NCBI GenBank assembly: GCA_034408895.1
Contig: JAWXCI010000043.1
Coordinates: forward strand, 3,294 to 67,293
Source: UBA4660 sp034408895
GTDB taxonomy: Bacteria > Bacteroidota > Bacteroidia > Flavobacteriales_D > Sanyastnellaceae
DNA: 64,000 nucleotides
Direction: 5' to 3'
The translations under genes were made by a program, and so were the position numbers. Below are positions 1 through 9,100 of this stretch, piece after piece. A model generated the notes under the pieces. That model was not told the origin of the DNA. It saw nothing but the letters and a program-made list of their open reading frames with translations, and did not search any database. Position 1 is the first letter of the stretch, and the number at the start of each line of letters is the position of its first letter.

Positions 1-1615
1 TGGTGAAAACCAAATCGGTGGGTGGCGAAAATCCATTGGAGTGATACAATTTGTATTGATAAGGTCCGGGGAAAGTTTCGGTATCCAGTTCTGTCGGGGG
101 CGACCAGTGCACAGTGTCCACTCCTGCAAACTCATCGGTGATGCCAATGCTCACTTTGGTCATAATGGGAACTTCCTTTATGATTTCGGCACAGAATTCT
201 GCCGAGGCATAACTCTCTGCCCCATCGGGCCACACTGTCACCACCATGTAGCAATAATCTCCACCGTATGCAATGCTGTTGTCGGTGTAAGTTGTAGTGC
301 TTACACCTTGCACTTCATCCAGAAAAATGTAGCCTGTGTATGCCGGCACACCTAACTCACACAAGTCCGGGTTGAAACCATAAAGATTGAGCCGTCTATA
401 GATTTTGTATTTCACCTGTTGTGCTTCGAATGAATTGAACACCGAAAAACAAGGAGTCACCTCCCAGGTGAGCACAATGGAATTTCCAACCGGATCGGCA
501 AGCGGATTTTCAACTCTTGGAGCGACCACCGTGATGAAGACCGATTCAATATCTGTGAGCGAAATGGTGTTGCTTTCATCCGTAGCTTCAAAAACAACGA
601 GGTAAGGAGCAAGGCGAACTTCTTCGCATTCAGGCGTCCAGTCAAACTCACCGTTTTGGGTGTTGAATGTGGCTTGGTTCTCAACTGTCTCCAGCGGTCC
701 ACCGTACGCCTGATAGTTAATGTTGTCACCATCTGGATCGGTAGCGAAAACAGTAATGTCAACATCATCTCCTGCTTCCACGCAAATGTCGAGAATCTCA
801 TTTATCACTGGTGGATTGTTAACGCAAATAATAACATCAATCTGCATATCGCGCACAACTGAACCTACAAAAATTCCATCACGAAATTCTTCAATCAGTA
901 TTGCAATGTTGAACTGACCGATTACCGGAGGTACATCCCAAGTCACATCACCGCTTACGGGGTCAATGGAAAAAATATCATCGGGAAAAAGATCGGTACT
1001 CACATCGGGGTAGAGATAGTTGGTGACTGTCGCACCCCCTTGACCCCTGCATGGAATAAGGCTGTACACCAGTTGGTCGCCATCGGGATCATCGGCTGCC
1101 GGGTTGTGTATCCATAATTTCATATAGCAGGCTTGTTCCTTGGGCGGGTTGTGGAGTATTACGGAGTTGTTGTGGCCAGTTTGCGGGTTGATGCTGAGGA
1201 TGGATTCAATGAAAAAAACCTCGCTCACTGATAAACCCTCGTTAATGTTTAAGATGCCCGAGTTGCGGTTGGGATCTTCCACCGTGATATGAAAAACTCC
1301 GGGGCCTGAGTAAGTGTGAAGTCCTACATATTTATTTATCTGCGCATCCATTCCTGATTGTGGATCAATGAGGTCGCGATGAAGACTGTCCACTGGCTCG
1401 CCAGTCGGTTCATCGCCCCATTTAATGTGCAGCCACGGCCTGTCCGCAATGGCTGATGACTTGGTGCAGGTGGTAATGGTTACCTCGTAAGTAAATCCCG
1501 ATACGTGCCGATAAGTGATTTCGCCTGCGCGGTTGTGCGTGGCGAACATGTTGTGCACAGCGATGAAAAAGAAAAAGGCGAGTGCAGTTTTAAGTAGTGT
1601 TTGATGTTTTTTCAT
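1..1615 (-). CDS. Secreted Ig/cadherin-like surface protein, 3' end outside window
   Basis: The frame is open from ATG at 1615 down to base 1, giving about 538 residues with no stop, so the carboxyl end lies outside the window. The first ~28 residues (MKKHQTLLKT..., then a run of Phe and hydrophobic residues ending near MFATHN) form a signal peptide. The mature part alternates short beta-type modules: NRAGEIT/TYEVTIT near residue 30, cadherin or Ig-like stretches with VNNPPVI and DPDGDN near residues 260-300, and a fibronectin-like stretch with YKIYRR and YCYMVVTVWPDG further on. This layout is common in large Bacteroidota extracellular proteins that end in a type B T9SS sorting domain; that domain would lie outside the window, so export by T9SS is inference. 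No enzymatic motif is visible. Confidence 0.8.
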   Translation of the reverse strand, partial: MKKHQTLLKTALAFFFFIAVHNMFATHNRAGEITYRHVSGFTYEVTITTCTKSSAIADRPWLHIKWGDEPTGEPVDSLHRDLIDPQSGMDAQINKYVGLHTYSGPGVFHITVEDPNRNSGILNINEGLSVSEVFFIESILSINPQTGHNNSVILHNPPKEQACYMKLWIHNPAADDPDGDQLVYSLIPCRGQGGATVTNYLYPDVSTDLFPDDIFSIDPVSGDVTWDVPPVIGQFNIAILIEEFRDGIFVGSVVRDMQIDVIICVNNPPVINEILDICVEAGDDVDITVFATDPDGDNINYQAYGGPLETVENQATFNTQNGEFDWTPECEEVRLAPYLVVFEATDESNTISLTDIESVFITVVAPRVENPLADPVGNSIVLTWEVTPCFSVFNSFEAQQVKYKIYRRLNLYGFNPDLCELGVPAYTGYIFLDEVQGVSTTTYTDNSIAYGGDYCYMVVTVWPDGAESYASAEFCAEIIKEVPIMTKVSIGITDEFAGVDTVHWSPPTELDTETFPGPYQYKLYHSNGFSPPTDLVFT

Positions 1616-1734
1616 CAGGAAACGAAGGTAGGTGATTCTAGAGATTTTTTTTTGCGATAGTGGAATGACAGGAATTTATTACTGTGCGTTGCCAGCGGGG
1701 TAACAAGTGGTCAAAAATTAGTCCTCTATCATAA

Positions 1735-1804
1735 GTCCCGGAGGGTCGTGCTTTTGGTAGAATGAATATCACATGCCGTTACCAAAAGATCGTTCCTCCG
1801 GGAC
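1735..1804. repeat. Imperfect inverted repeat (REP-like) before pepA
   Basis: The left arm at 1735-1760 and right arm at 1779-1804 are near-perfect reverse complements. The outer ten bases GTCCCGGAGG pair exactly with CCTCCGGGAC, and the inner TTTTGGTA pairs with TACCAAAA across an 18-base loop. Intergenic elements of this kind (GTCCCGGAGG...TTTGGTAGAA) are, as far as I recall, scattered through many Bacteroidota genomes. The ATG at 1773 lies inside the loop, which argues against using it as the pepA start. Confidence 0.7.
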
Positions 1805-1846
1805 GTTGGCAGTTACATCAAGGGCGCCACTAAAAACTCCTCAGGT

Positions 1847-1880
1847 GAGGCATTTGGATTTTTTAGAGGTGCCCTCAAGT
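1847..1880. repeat. Small hairpin, copy 1 of an interspersed motif
   Basis: GAGGCA and TGCCCTC flank a T-rich loop, followed by AAGTTT. The core TTTTAGAGGTGCCCTCA recurs with three changes (TTTTAGAGATGCCCTTA) at 6129-6145 after gldA, so it looks like a short dispersed hairpin and not pepA coding sequence. Confidence 0.4.
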
Positions 1881-1913
1881 TTACATTTGAACACATCAAA
1901 AAAATTCATCCCC

Positions 1914-3344
1914 ATGATCATTCATGTCATCAAAAAACCAAATCCTTCTTCATCATCAGTAACGATTTTTCTTCCGGGAGGTCTTTCAAAAATTTCAAAC
2001 ATGGATGATGCGCAACGTTCATTCATCAAAAAGGAAATGGAAGATGAAAAAGAAATCATCCGCATACAGGAACTTGGGCGGTTGAGGTTTTTCATACCCA
2101 CGAAATCGAAGAAGGTGGATGCTGAAATGCTGGAGAAACTTCGCGCACACGGCAGCTCCATTCAGGCAGAACTGAACAAAGCAAAACAAACCGAACTCAC
2201 CATTGTGAATGAAACAGGTGTGGCCGATTTCAGCCTTGCACTTGCCGAAGGTGCGGCATTGGGCAACTACCAATTCCTGAAATACTTCAAGCAGAAGGAT
2301 CAGGAAAAAAAGAAGCACAGTCTTTCTTCCATCCATATTCTTGATTCATCGGCCAACCAGAAGATGGCCACCGAACTGCAAAATCTTGTGGATGCAACAT
2401 TTATAGCGCGTACCCTCATCAACGAACCACTTTCTTATCTCACGGCTGTGCAGTTTTCCAGAGAGATGCAGCAGGCAGGAAAACTTGCAGGCTTCAGTGT
2501 GGAGGTTCTTGGCAAAAAACAAATTGAGGCGCTGAAGATGGGAGGACTGCTTGCAGTGAACCTGGGAAGCATGGACCCGCCCACCTTTACCATTATGGAA
2601 TGGAAACCCGCGCGACCCAAAAACAAAAAACCAATTGTGCTTATAGGTAAAGGTGTGGTGTTCGATACGGGTGGCCTTAGTCTCAAACCCACTCCGGGGT
2701 CCATGGACGAAATGAAATGCGATATGAGCGGAGGTGCAGCCGTGATAGGTGCGCTCTATGCTCTTGCTTCAAACAAAATTCCTGTGCATGTAATTGGTCT
2801 TGTGCCTGCCACCGACAACCGGCCGGGCATGAATGCCTACGCTCCGCAGGACATCATTACCATGATGGATGGCTCCACAGTGGAAGTGCTGAACACCGAT
2901 GCAGAGGGACGAATGATTCTTGCCGATGCACTTCATTACGCCAAACGTTATGCGCCCCAACTGGTGATTGATCTTGCCACACTTACCGGTGCAGCCGTGC
3001 GCGCAGTGGGGCAATACGCAAGTGCCATTATGGGTACGGCCAACCAACCCACCATGAACAAACTTGCGGCAAGCGGTATGAAGGTATGCGAACGTACCGT
3101 GCAATTTCCTATGTGGAAAGAATACGGTGAGGAAATGAAAAGCGACATTGCCGACCTGAAAAATCTAGGCGGTGCCAATGCCGGCCACATCACCGCAGGG
3201 AAATTTCTTGAGCATTTTACAGATTACCCGTGGATACATATAGATATAGCGGGGCCTGCTTATATCAACAGCGCTTCATCATACCGCACAAAAGGCGGGA
3301 CGGGTGTGGGAGTGAGGATGCTGTATGAGTTTTTGGCCCACTAA
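1914..3344 (+). CDS. pepA: Leucyl aminopeptidase, family M17
   Basis: Cytosolic di-metal aminopeptidase that removes amino-terminal residues from peptides during protein turnover. The M17 catalytic signature NTDAEGR lies at about residues 327-333, and the metal-binding Lys/Asp region GKGVVFDTGG at about 245-254, followed by the usual DMSGGAAV stretch. With ATG 1914 the protein has 476 residues, a normal length for the family. An upstream in-frame ATG at 1773 would add 47 residues (MPLPKDRSSG...) encoded by two intergenic hairpin elements, so I reject it; MIIHVIKKPN is the natural start. It ends on a TAA embedded in an AACCCC/GGGGTT stem (3343-3356). No operon partner follows; the next genes are on the other strand. 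Confidence 0.93.
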   Translation: MIIHVIKKPNPSSSSVTIFLPGGLSKISNMDDAQRSFIKKEMEDEKEIIRIQELGRLRFFIPTKSKKVDAEMLEKLRAHGSSIQAELNKAKQTELTIVNETGVADFSLALAEGAALGNYQFLKYFKQKDQEKKKHSLSSIHILDSSANQKMATELQNLVDATFIARTLINEPLSYLTAVQFSREMQQAGKLAGFSVEVLGKKQIEALKMGGLLAVNLGSMDPPTFTIMEWKPARPKNKKPIVLIGKGVVFDTGGLSLKPTPGSMDEMKCDMSGGAAVIGALYALASNKIPVHVIGLVPATDNRPGMNAYAPQDIITMMDGSTVEVLNTDAEGRMILADALHYAKRYAPQLVIDLATLTGAAVRAVGQYASAIMGTANQPTMNKLAASGMKVCERTVQFPMWKEYGEEMKSDIADLKNLGGANAGHITAGKFLEHFTDYPWIHIDIAGPAYINSASSYRTKGGTGVGVRMLYEFLAH

Positions 3345-3356
3345 CCCCAAGGGGTT
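3343..3356 (+). terminator. Short stem at the pepA stop codon
   Basis: AACCCC-AA-GGGGTT overlaps the stop codon. There is no T-run after it, so termination is doubtful; it may be only a mRNA 3'-end stem. Confidence 0.25.
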
Positions 3357-3389
3357 GATTCGAAGTGCAGCTAAATTTATCTTCAGTTT

Positions 3390-3737
3390 TTACCTCTGAT
3401 CAATATCTACAGTCTGTTGGAATCGATCCATCCGCTCACGAATCTTGTCCACAATATCATCGTATTCCACTTCGGTGATATTTCCAAGTTCTCCCTGTAC
3501 AATGGACTTGGATAATGTGACCAGTTTGAATGTCCTGATGACGGAGGGAACCTTCAAGTCGTTTGAATCTTCCGGCTCAATTTCAACATCTCATTCATCG
3601 GTCTTTTTCAACTTGCTTGTGATGAATGTCAATGTGAGATCGACAGCGTTTGTCATAACAACTAAAGCTGGTCTTTCTTTAACGCCCGTCAAATCTGTAA
3701 ACGGAAACGGCACTAAAACAATGTCTCCCTTCTTCAT
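3390..3737 (-). pseudogene. MazF/PemK-family toxin interrupted by an in-frame TGA
   Basis: Translation from ATG 3737 gives MKKGDIVLVPFPFTDLTG then KERPALVV, which is the start of a MazF/PemK endoribonuclease. After ...SKLKKTDE a TGA occurs at 3593-3591 (codon 49). The same frame continues without further damage (DVEIEPEDSNDLKVPSVIR, then FKLVTLSKS) to TAA at 3390, for 115 codons in all, the normal family size. A Trp (TGG) is usual before DV in related toxins, so a single TGG-to-TGA change explains it. The ATG overlaps the antitoxin stop by four bases (ATGA), the standard layout of type II modules. Only one lesion is present, so inactivation looks recent. If the TGA is a sequencing error, this would be an intact toxin. 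Confidence 0.85.
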
Positions 3738-3964
3738 TTGTAATTCACTTTACAATCATTGATAGTGTACAAATCAGGCTCATCGTTAAGGAAATTAAAT
3801 GCTTGCCCTTCCATGGCAAGGCGCGCCAGATCATGTGAAGAAATATCATCTCCAGATTTTTTTGCAAGAAACTCTGCAAAATCATTTACCTCAAGAATTC
3901 TTGCTTCGGACAAGGACTCTATGTTCTGGGCTAGTTTTTTTATTAATGCTTCTTTAGTGCTCAT
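3734..3964 (-). CDS. Antitoxin of the MazF/PemK-like module
   Basis: A 76-residue protein starting MSTKEALIKKLAQNIESLSE and ending EPDLYTINDCKVNYK. The middle ILEVNDFAEFLAKK and the acidic end DEPDLYT match small antitoxins of the DUF2281 or VapB/MazE-like kind, in which the tail wraps the toxin. It lies directly upstream of the toxin frame with a four-base ATGA overlap. A longer frame reaches 4045, but MSTKEA is the family-like start. The antitoxin is intact although its toxin is broken. Family assignment comes from recalled motif similarity and context. Confidence 0.75.
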   Translation of the reverse strand: MSTKEALIKKLAQNIESLSEARILEVNDFAEFLAKKSGDDISSHDLARLAMEGQAFNFLNDEPDLYTINDCKVNYK

Positions 3965-4216
3965 GTTTTTTGGTCTTACGAACAAAAGTAAAGAAGGCCA
4001 AATACCCGTAAGATTGACATCTACTGGCAGCACATTAGTTTGCAATTTGGTTTGGTTACAAAAAATCCATTATGGATTAATGCATCGTTGAGGCAATCAA
4101 TCATCTATCGGCCGTTCCCCATTCGTTGTTCGAAGTTGGAAATTCGATATTGAAAAATTTCGGATTTCGAATGTCGTTCACACCGTACTGGGTAATTCGA
4201 CATTAGTAATTCCCAT
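3965..4216. other. Intergenic stretch with degenerate TTCGAA-type repeats
   Basis: No gene is evident. Between about 4130 and 4205 there are several imperfect, A/T-rich palindromic words around TTCGAA, ATTCGA and TTCGGATTTCGAA, of a type often seen between Bacteroidota genes. I can assign no function. Confidence 0.35.
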
Positions 4217-5149
4217 TCACGCATTCCTTCTATACCCACCCTTTTCTTCCTCATCATTAAACATAGAGAGATAAGTTTTGTAGCGAGATGGGGCAATGGT
4301 GCCAGCTTCAAGCCCTTTGCGCACAGCGCAACCGGGTTCGTTTACGTGGGTGCAATTCGCGAATTTGCACTGGGGCAGCAGCCGGAAAAATTCTTTAAAA
4401 TGATGGTGCAATTCTTCTTTGGGAATATCCACCAGCCCGAAACCTTTTATGCCCGGAGTGTCCACCATATATCCGCCAAAAGGCAGTTCGTGCATTTCGG
4501 CAAACGTGGTGGTGTGTTGACCCTTCCCGCTCCAATCTGAAATTTCGCCCACGCGCAGGTCCAGAGTGGGAACGATGGTATTGATGAGGGAAGATTTTCC
4601 TGCACCCGATTGTCCGGAAAAAAGATTCACCTTGTCTTTCATCATCTCTTGCAGCACATCGAGATTCAATCCGGAAACAATTGACGTTCGCAAACATTGG
4701 TACCCCACATTTTCATATACAGCAATGAGCGCTTCCACTTTGGCGAGCTCACTACCGGAGTATTGATCGTATTTATGAAAGAGCAACACACTGGTAATAT
4801 CGTACGCTTCGGCAGTGACAAGAAAACGATCCACAAAACCCATTGGTGTTTCGGGTTCGGATAAGGTCACCAATAAAAAAGCAACATCAATGTTGGATGC
4901 AATGATGCTGGCATCGCGCGAGAGGTTTACCGATTTCCGTATGATGTAATTTTTGCGCTCACCAATTTCCCTAATCAGGTATTCACCGTTCACATCATCG
5001 AACCTTACATGGTCGCCTGCCGCCACGGGGTTGGTGGTCATGGCATCTTTCAGCCGCAGTTTTCCGCGTATCTGGCAGGGATACATGAGGCCGTCAGCGC
5101 CTTTTACCTGATAGAATTTTCCGGTGGATTTAAGTACGAGGCCTTTCAT
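4217..5149 (-). CDS. rsgA: Small-subunit ribosome biogenesis GTPase RsgA
   Basis: Circularly permuted GTPase that checks late 30S maturation. From MKGLVLKSTG (ATG 5149) the protein has 310 residues: an OB-fold to about residue 70, then the G domain in permuted order, with G4 near 125-128, G1 GQSGAGKSS at 179-187, and G3 DTPG at 230-233. The carboxyl zinc knuckle has Cys261, Cys266, His268 and Cys274. The G4 motif reads HKYD where NKxD is usual (see findings). A longer frame to 5263 exists, but it would run through the gldA start region; the MKGLVLK start fits the OB-fold. Divergent from gldA with 54 bases between starts. Confidence 0.93.
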   Translation of the reverse strand: MKGLVLKSTGKFYQVKGADGLMYPCQIRGKLRLKDAMTTNPVAAGDHVRFDDVNGEYLIREIGERKNYIIRKSVNLSRDASIIASNIDVAFLLVTLSEPETPMGFVDRFLVTAEAYDITSVLLFHKYDQYSGSELAKVEALIAVYENVGYQCLRTSIVSGLNLDVLQEMMKDKVNLFSGQSGAGKSSLINTIVPTLDLRVGEISDWSGKGQHTTTFAEMHELPFGGYMVDTPGIKGFGLVDIPKEELHHHFKEFFRLLPQCKFANCTHVNEPGCAVRKGLEAGTIAPSRYKTYLSMFNDEEEKGGYRRNA

Positions 5150-5165
5150 TTCCTGGACGCACCCT

Positions 5166-5184
5166 CCATGCTTTTGAAACATGG
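5166..5184. promoter_or_regulatory. Dyad between divergent rsgA and gldA
   Basis: CCATGCTTTTGAAACATGG is a 19-base imperfect palindrome (CCATG/CATGG arms plus TTT/AAA) lying between the two start codons at 5149 and 5204. Its position suits a shared operator, but no regulator is known and chance cannot be excluded. Confidence 0.3.
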
Positions 5185-5203
5185 AAGGTTTAGTTTTGGC
5201 GCA

Positions 5204-6112
5204 ATGTCCATCATCACACACAACGTTTCCAAACTCTACGGCACTCAACGCGCCCTCAGCCACGTTTCATTCTCTATAGATAAAGGAGAAGTGGTAGGAT
5301 TTCTTGGCCCCAATGGTGCGGGCAAAAGCACCATGATGAAAATCATCACCTGTTTTATTCCACAAACGGAAGGCACTGTGAAAGTGTGTGGGTTCGATAC
5401 ACAGGAGCAAAGCATTGAAGTGCGCAGGCGCATCGGCTACCTGCCGGAGCACAATCCTCTTTACACCGATATGTATGTGCGCGAATACCTCACCTTTACC
5501 GGGGAGTTATACAAGATTCCGAATCTGAAGAAGCGGGTAGGGGAGATGATAGAAATGGTGGGACTCACTGGAGAAGCCCACAAAAAAATTGAAGCACTCT
5601 CCAAAGGTTATAGGCAGCGCGTGGGTCTTGCGCAGGCCATGATCCATAATCCCGAAGTCCTCATTCTGGATGAACCCACCAGCGGCCTCGACCCTAATCA
5701 ACTTGCTGAAATCCGCGAACTCATAAAACAAATCGGGAAGGAAAAAACCGTGATGCTCTCCACCCACATTATGCAGGAAGTGGAAGCCATTTGTAGTCGT
5801 GTCATCATCATCAACAAAGGAGAAATAGTGGCTGATGATGCAGTGGAGAATATGAGTTCCCTGCTTTCAAAAGGCCAGCAGAGAATCCGTGTGGAGTTCA
5901 GCGCAGCAATTTCTTCATCATCATTAGCAAAAATTCCCGGTTTGCTTGATGTAGCAAATTCAGGAGCCAACATGTGGCTAGTAAATGCCGATGGTTCAGG
6001 CGATGTGCGCCAATCCATTTTTGATTTTGCTGTGAAAGAAAATATCGCGGTGCTTTCGTTGCAAAAGGAGGAGGTGAGTTTGGAGGAAGTTTTTAAAGCG
6101 CTTACCACTTAG
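5204..6112 (+). CDS. gldA: Gliding-motility ABC transporter ATPase GldA
   Basis: ATP-binding subunit that works with GldF and GldG permease parts; required for gliding in some Bacteroidota. The 302-residue protein from MSIITHNVSK has Walker A GPNGAGKST at about 35-43, ABC signature LSKGYRQRVG at 132-141, and Walker B LILDEP at 153-158. The stretches IGYLPEHNPLY and STHIMQEVEAICSRVIIIN are strongly GldA-like. ATG 5204 is chosen because upstream in-frame codons only shadow rsgA on the other strand. gldF and gldG are not adjacent here, which is usual for gldA. A weak TAGTTTTG word lies at 5191-5198, too close for a normal promoter unless the transcript is almost leaderless. A dispersed hairpin follows the stop. 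Confidence 0.9.
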   Translation: MSIITHNVSKLYGTQRALSHVSFSIDKGEVVGFLGPNGAGKSTMMKIITCFIPQTEGTVKVCGFDTQEQSIEVRRRIGYLPEHNPLYTDMYVREYLTFTGELYKIPNLKKRVGEMIEMVGLTGEAHKKIEALSKGYRQRVGLAQAMIHNPEVLILDEPTSGLDPNQLAEIRELIKQIGKEKTVMLSTHIMQEVEAICSRVIIINKGEIVADDAVENMSSLLSKGQQRIRVEFSAAISSSSLAKIPGLLDVANSGANMWLVNADGSGDVRQSIFDFAVKENIAVLSLQKEEVSLEEVFKALTT

Positions 6113-6145
6113 GGGCATGCATCAGGAAATTTTAGAGATGCCCTT
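6112..6145. repeat. Small hairpin, copy 2 of an interspersed motif
   Basis: GGGCAT (6113-6118) pairs with ATGCCC (6138-6143) just after the gldA stop. The right half resembles the hairpin at 1847-1880. It may help end gldA transcription, but no T-run follows. Confidence 0.4.
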
Positions 6146-6171
6146 AGCTTTGTCTCAACAGACATTAGCTC

Positions 6172-9100
6172 ATGCGCACAATCCTTTTTGTATTCCTTTC
6201 TCATATTCTTTGTTCCACAGTTCTATCGCAATCCAACTGGCTTCGCTCCGAAGGTGGGCAGTTGCAGGATGAAGCACTTGATGTTTGTAATGATGCAGAA
6301 GGAAACTACATCATCTGCGGATACTTCACCGGAACATCATCCATCGGTTCAACCACGCTCTACACCCAGGGGCAATCCGATATCCTTATTGCCAAATACA
6401 ATTCTTCAGGAATACTTCTTTGGGCAGAAACTGCTGGTGGAGTTGCAGGCGATCATGCAACAGCCATTGCAACAGATGATGACGGAAACATTTACGTGAC
6501 CGGGTACTTCACCGCGCAATCAGCGTTTGGAAATTTCGAACTCACCGCCACTTCATCATCGCGTGAGGTGTTCGTTACAAAACTGGATGCGGATGGAAAT
6601 TTCCAGTGGGTTACCCGCCTGGGCGGACATCTTGAAGATGAAAGCACAGCTATTGAAATGGACAATGCAGGAAATGTTTTGGTGACAGGATTCTTCCGTG
6701 GCATTGGTGATTTCGGTACAGAAAATCTTTCCAGCACCATCAATACGGAAACAGAAGAACACAGCCGCGACATTTTCCTCAGCAAACTTGGGGCGGATGG
6801 AAATGTGCAATGGACGCGGCAAGGCATCGCAGAAAAAAATGACATTGGGAATGATGTGGCCTGTGATCAAGATGGAAATGTGATGCTCGTTGGAAAATTT
6901 TCCGGTGACATCACGTTTGATGAATTGCACACCAACCAGGTGAACTATGCAAGCTTCATCACTTTGTTTTCTTCTACCGGTGATGAACTTCTTTTCGAAA
7001 AAGCCTTAGGTGCATTTCTTTCCATCAACCAGGTCGAAACAACTTCGAGTGGTCAGTTTGTGCTGGGCGGAAATGTTTCGGGGTACGTTACCTTTTTTGC
7101 CGGGCAACCGCAATCTTTTTTCACACCGGGCGAACATGCGCTTTTTCTCTGTGCTTTAAATAATGATGGGTCGGTGCAATGGCTTTCATCGGATGGAAGC
7201 AACAACAACGTGACCCTCGATGCACTCACTATTTCATCCACCGATGAACTTTATGTGGCTGGAACTTTTCAATGCACGTTCGATGATTTCGCTGCGGACT
7301 TCGGGCCGGGAAGTTTCAACAGTGTGGGATTCCGGGATGTGTATGCTGCAAAGTATTCAGCCAGCGGAACAAGACAATGGCAACGCCAATTTGCCGGAAA
7401 GGCTGATGACTTTGTTGGCGGAATTGCGATTCAGGTGGAAGACAAACCCATCGTTGCCGGTAGTTACGAGGGCGTGTTCAATGTCCCACATCACACTTCT
7501 TTTTTACCAGGAGATGGAACAATAAAGACTACCCCCAACTATGGCAGCAATTGCACACCGGCAGAAACCTGCACCGATGTTAATTTGAGAAAATTCAACC
7601 AGGTATTGGGAAATGGTCAGCGCGAAATTTTTGTTTCCAGCCCCGTTCATCTCGCACGCTTGCCCTATTACTATTACCGCAACAATCTCACGGATTGTTT
7701 TATGATACAACCTCAACTGGAAATCTATAATACTGATTCGCTCAGTTGCAACAGCGCATACCTCGGCAACAATTTCCTCACTTGCCCCGAAGCAAATAAC
7801 AACTTCGCTACCTGGCAATGGGCCACTTGGTATCAGGATTACAACATCATTCCGGCTTACACATCCTCATGGCATCCTGATATTTACTACAGTGCCATCC
7901 TCAACCTGGCAAGTGTTTCTGATGATGGGGAGTACTGGCTTTCCTTTACCACTGTCGATGGATGTTACGCACAAAGCGACACCATAGAAATAGTGGTGTA
8001 TGATTCACCCCCGCATCCACTCATTTCCGATAATGTGGGTATAAATACGCTCGCTTATCCGGCTGATGATATTATTCTTTGCGGCACAGACAGTGTTCAG
8101 TTGACCGCAACTGTGCCGGACGGAATGAATGTGTATTGGTCAGGTTTTTACGGAGGCCTTGACTATGACTCGCTGTTGACTGTCACTCAAAGCGGGGACT
8201 ATACTGTTTATGTGAATAACGATACCTGCACTGCTCTCAGTACCTTAATGGTTCAGTTAGACGAATCATCGTTCGAAAACCTGCAAATGGGTGTTGCTTT
8301 CAAGCCACCTTTTTTCTTCGATCCTTTGTACTTCTCCCCAACAGAAGTTTTCACCAGCGATACCGTTTTTGTTTGCCCCAACACCACTCAGGTGGTTGCC
8401 TATTTCTTTGAGGATTCCGGGACGGACGACTATTCGCTTTACACCGGTGTATCATCCGCTTATTTCAACATAACAATTGGAGGTGTTCCACTCGTCAACG
8501 ACACCATTCCGGCATCGCATCTTTTGTTGCCGGCCAACCAGGGAGATCTTGAAATCACGATGCAAGCTTTTTTCGAATGTGACGGATTGATTTCAGAAAG
8601 TGAAGTCTTTCAGCAGGTCATTCATTTCGAGGTGCTGCCTCAGGCCAATATCATTTCGGCCAGTCAACTATGTCCTGGAAGTACATTGCTATTGGTGGCG
8701 ACAGGATATGATGCCTTCGAGTGGAATGGTCCCGGCACGACTTCCACCGCAGGCATCGTTGAAATTATTTCACCTGATTCAATTCTCATCAACCAACCTG
8801 GAAACTATTACGCGACAGCAACAGGATTTGAGAATTCAACCGTTTGCACTTCCGCACTTTCCAGTTATATCACCATCACCACACAAACATCCCCAGTGGC
8901 AAGCATGAATCCCTCAAACGGAGTGCTGTGTATTGGAAGCACGGTTCAACTGATGTGCAGCGGCAGCGGAATTTTTTCCTGGTACAATGTGGAAGGCGAT
9001 TTCATAGCAAGCGGTGCAAGCATTGCAGTGGATGAACCGGGTTACTATCAATGCCAGTTAATCAACTCTACGGGATGCCAGTTGTACTCCAACATTGTTC

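Noticed and set aside
1773..1913. Amino-terminal extension of leucyl aminopeptidase
   Set aside because: The segment is made of intergenic hairpin elements and does not resemble M17 proteins.
3591..3593. TGA in the MazF-like gene as selenocysteine or recoded Trp
   Set aside because: TGA ends normal genes in the window (for example secG and hicB), the toxin family does not use selenocysteine, and no stem-loop of the SECIS kind was evident.
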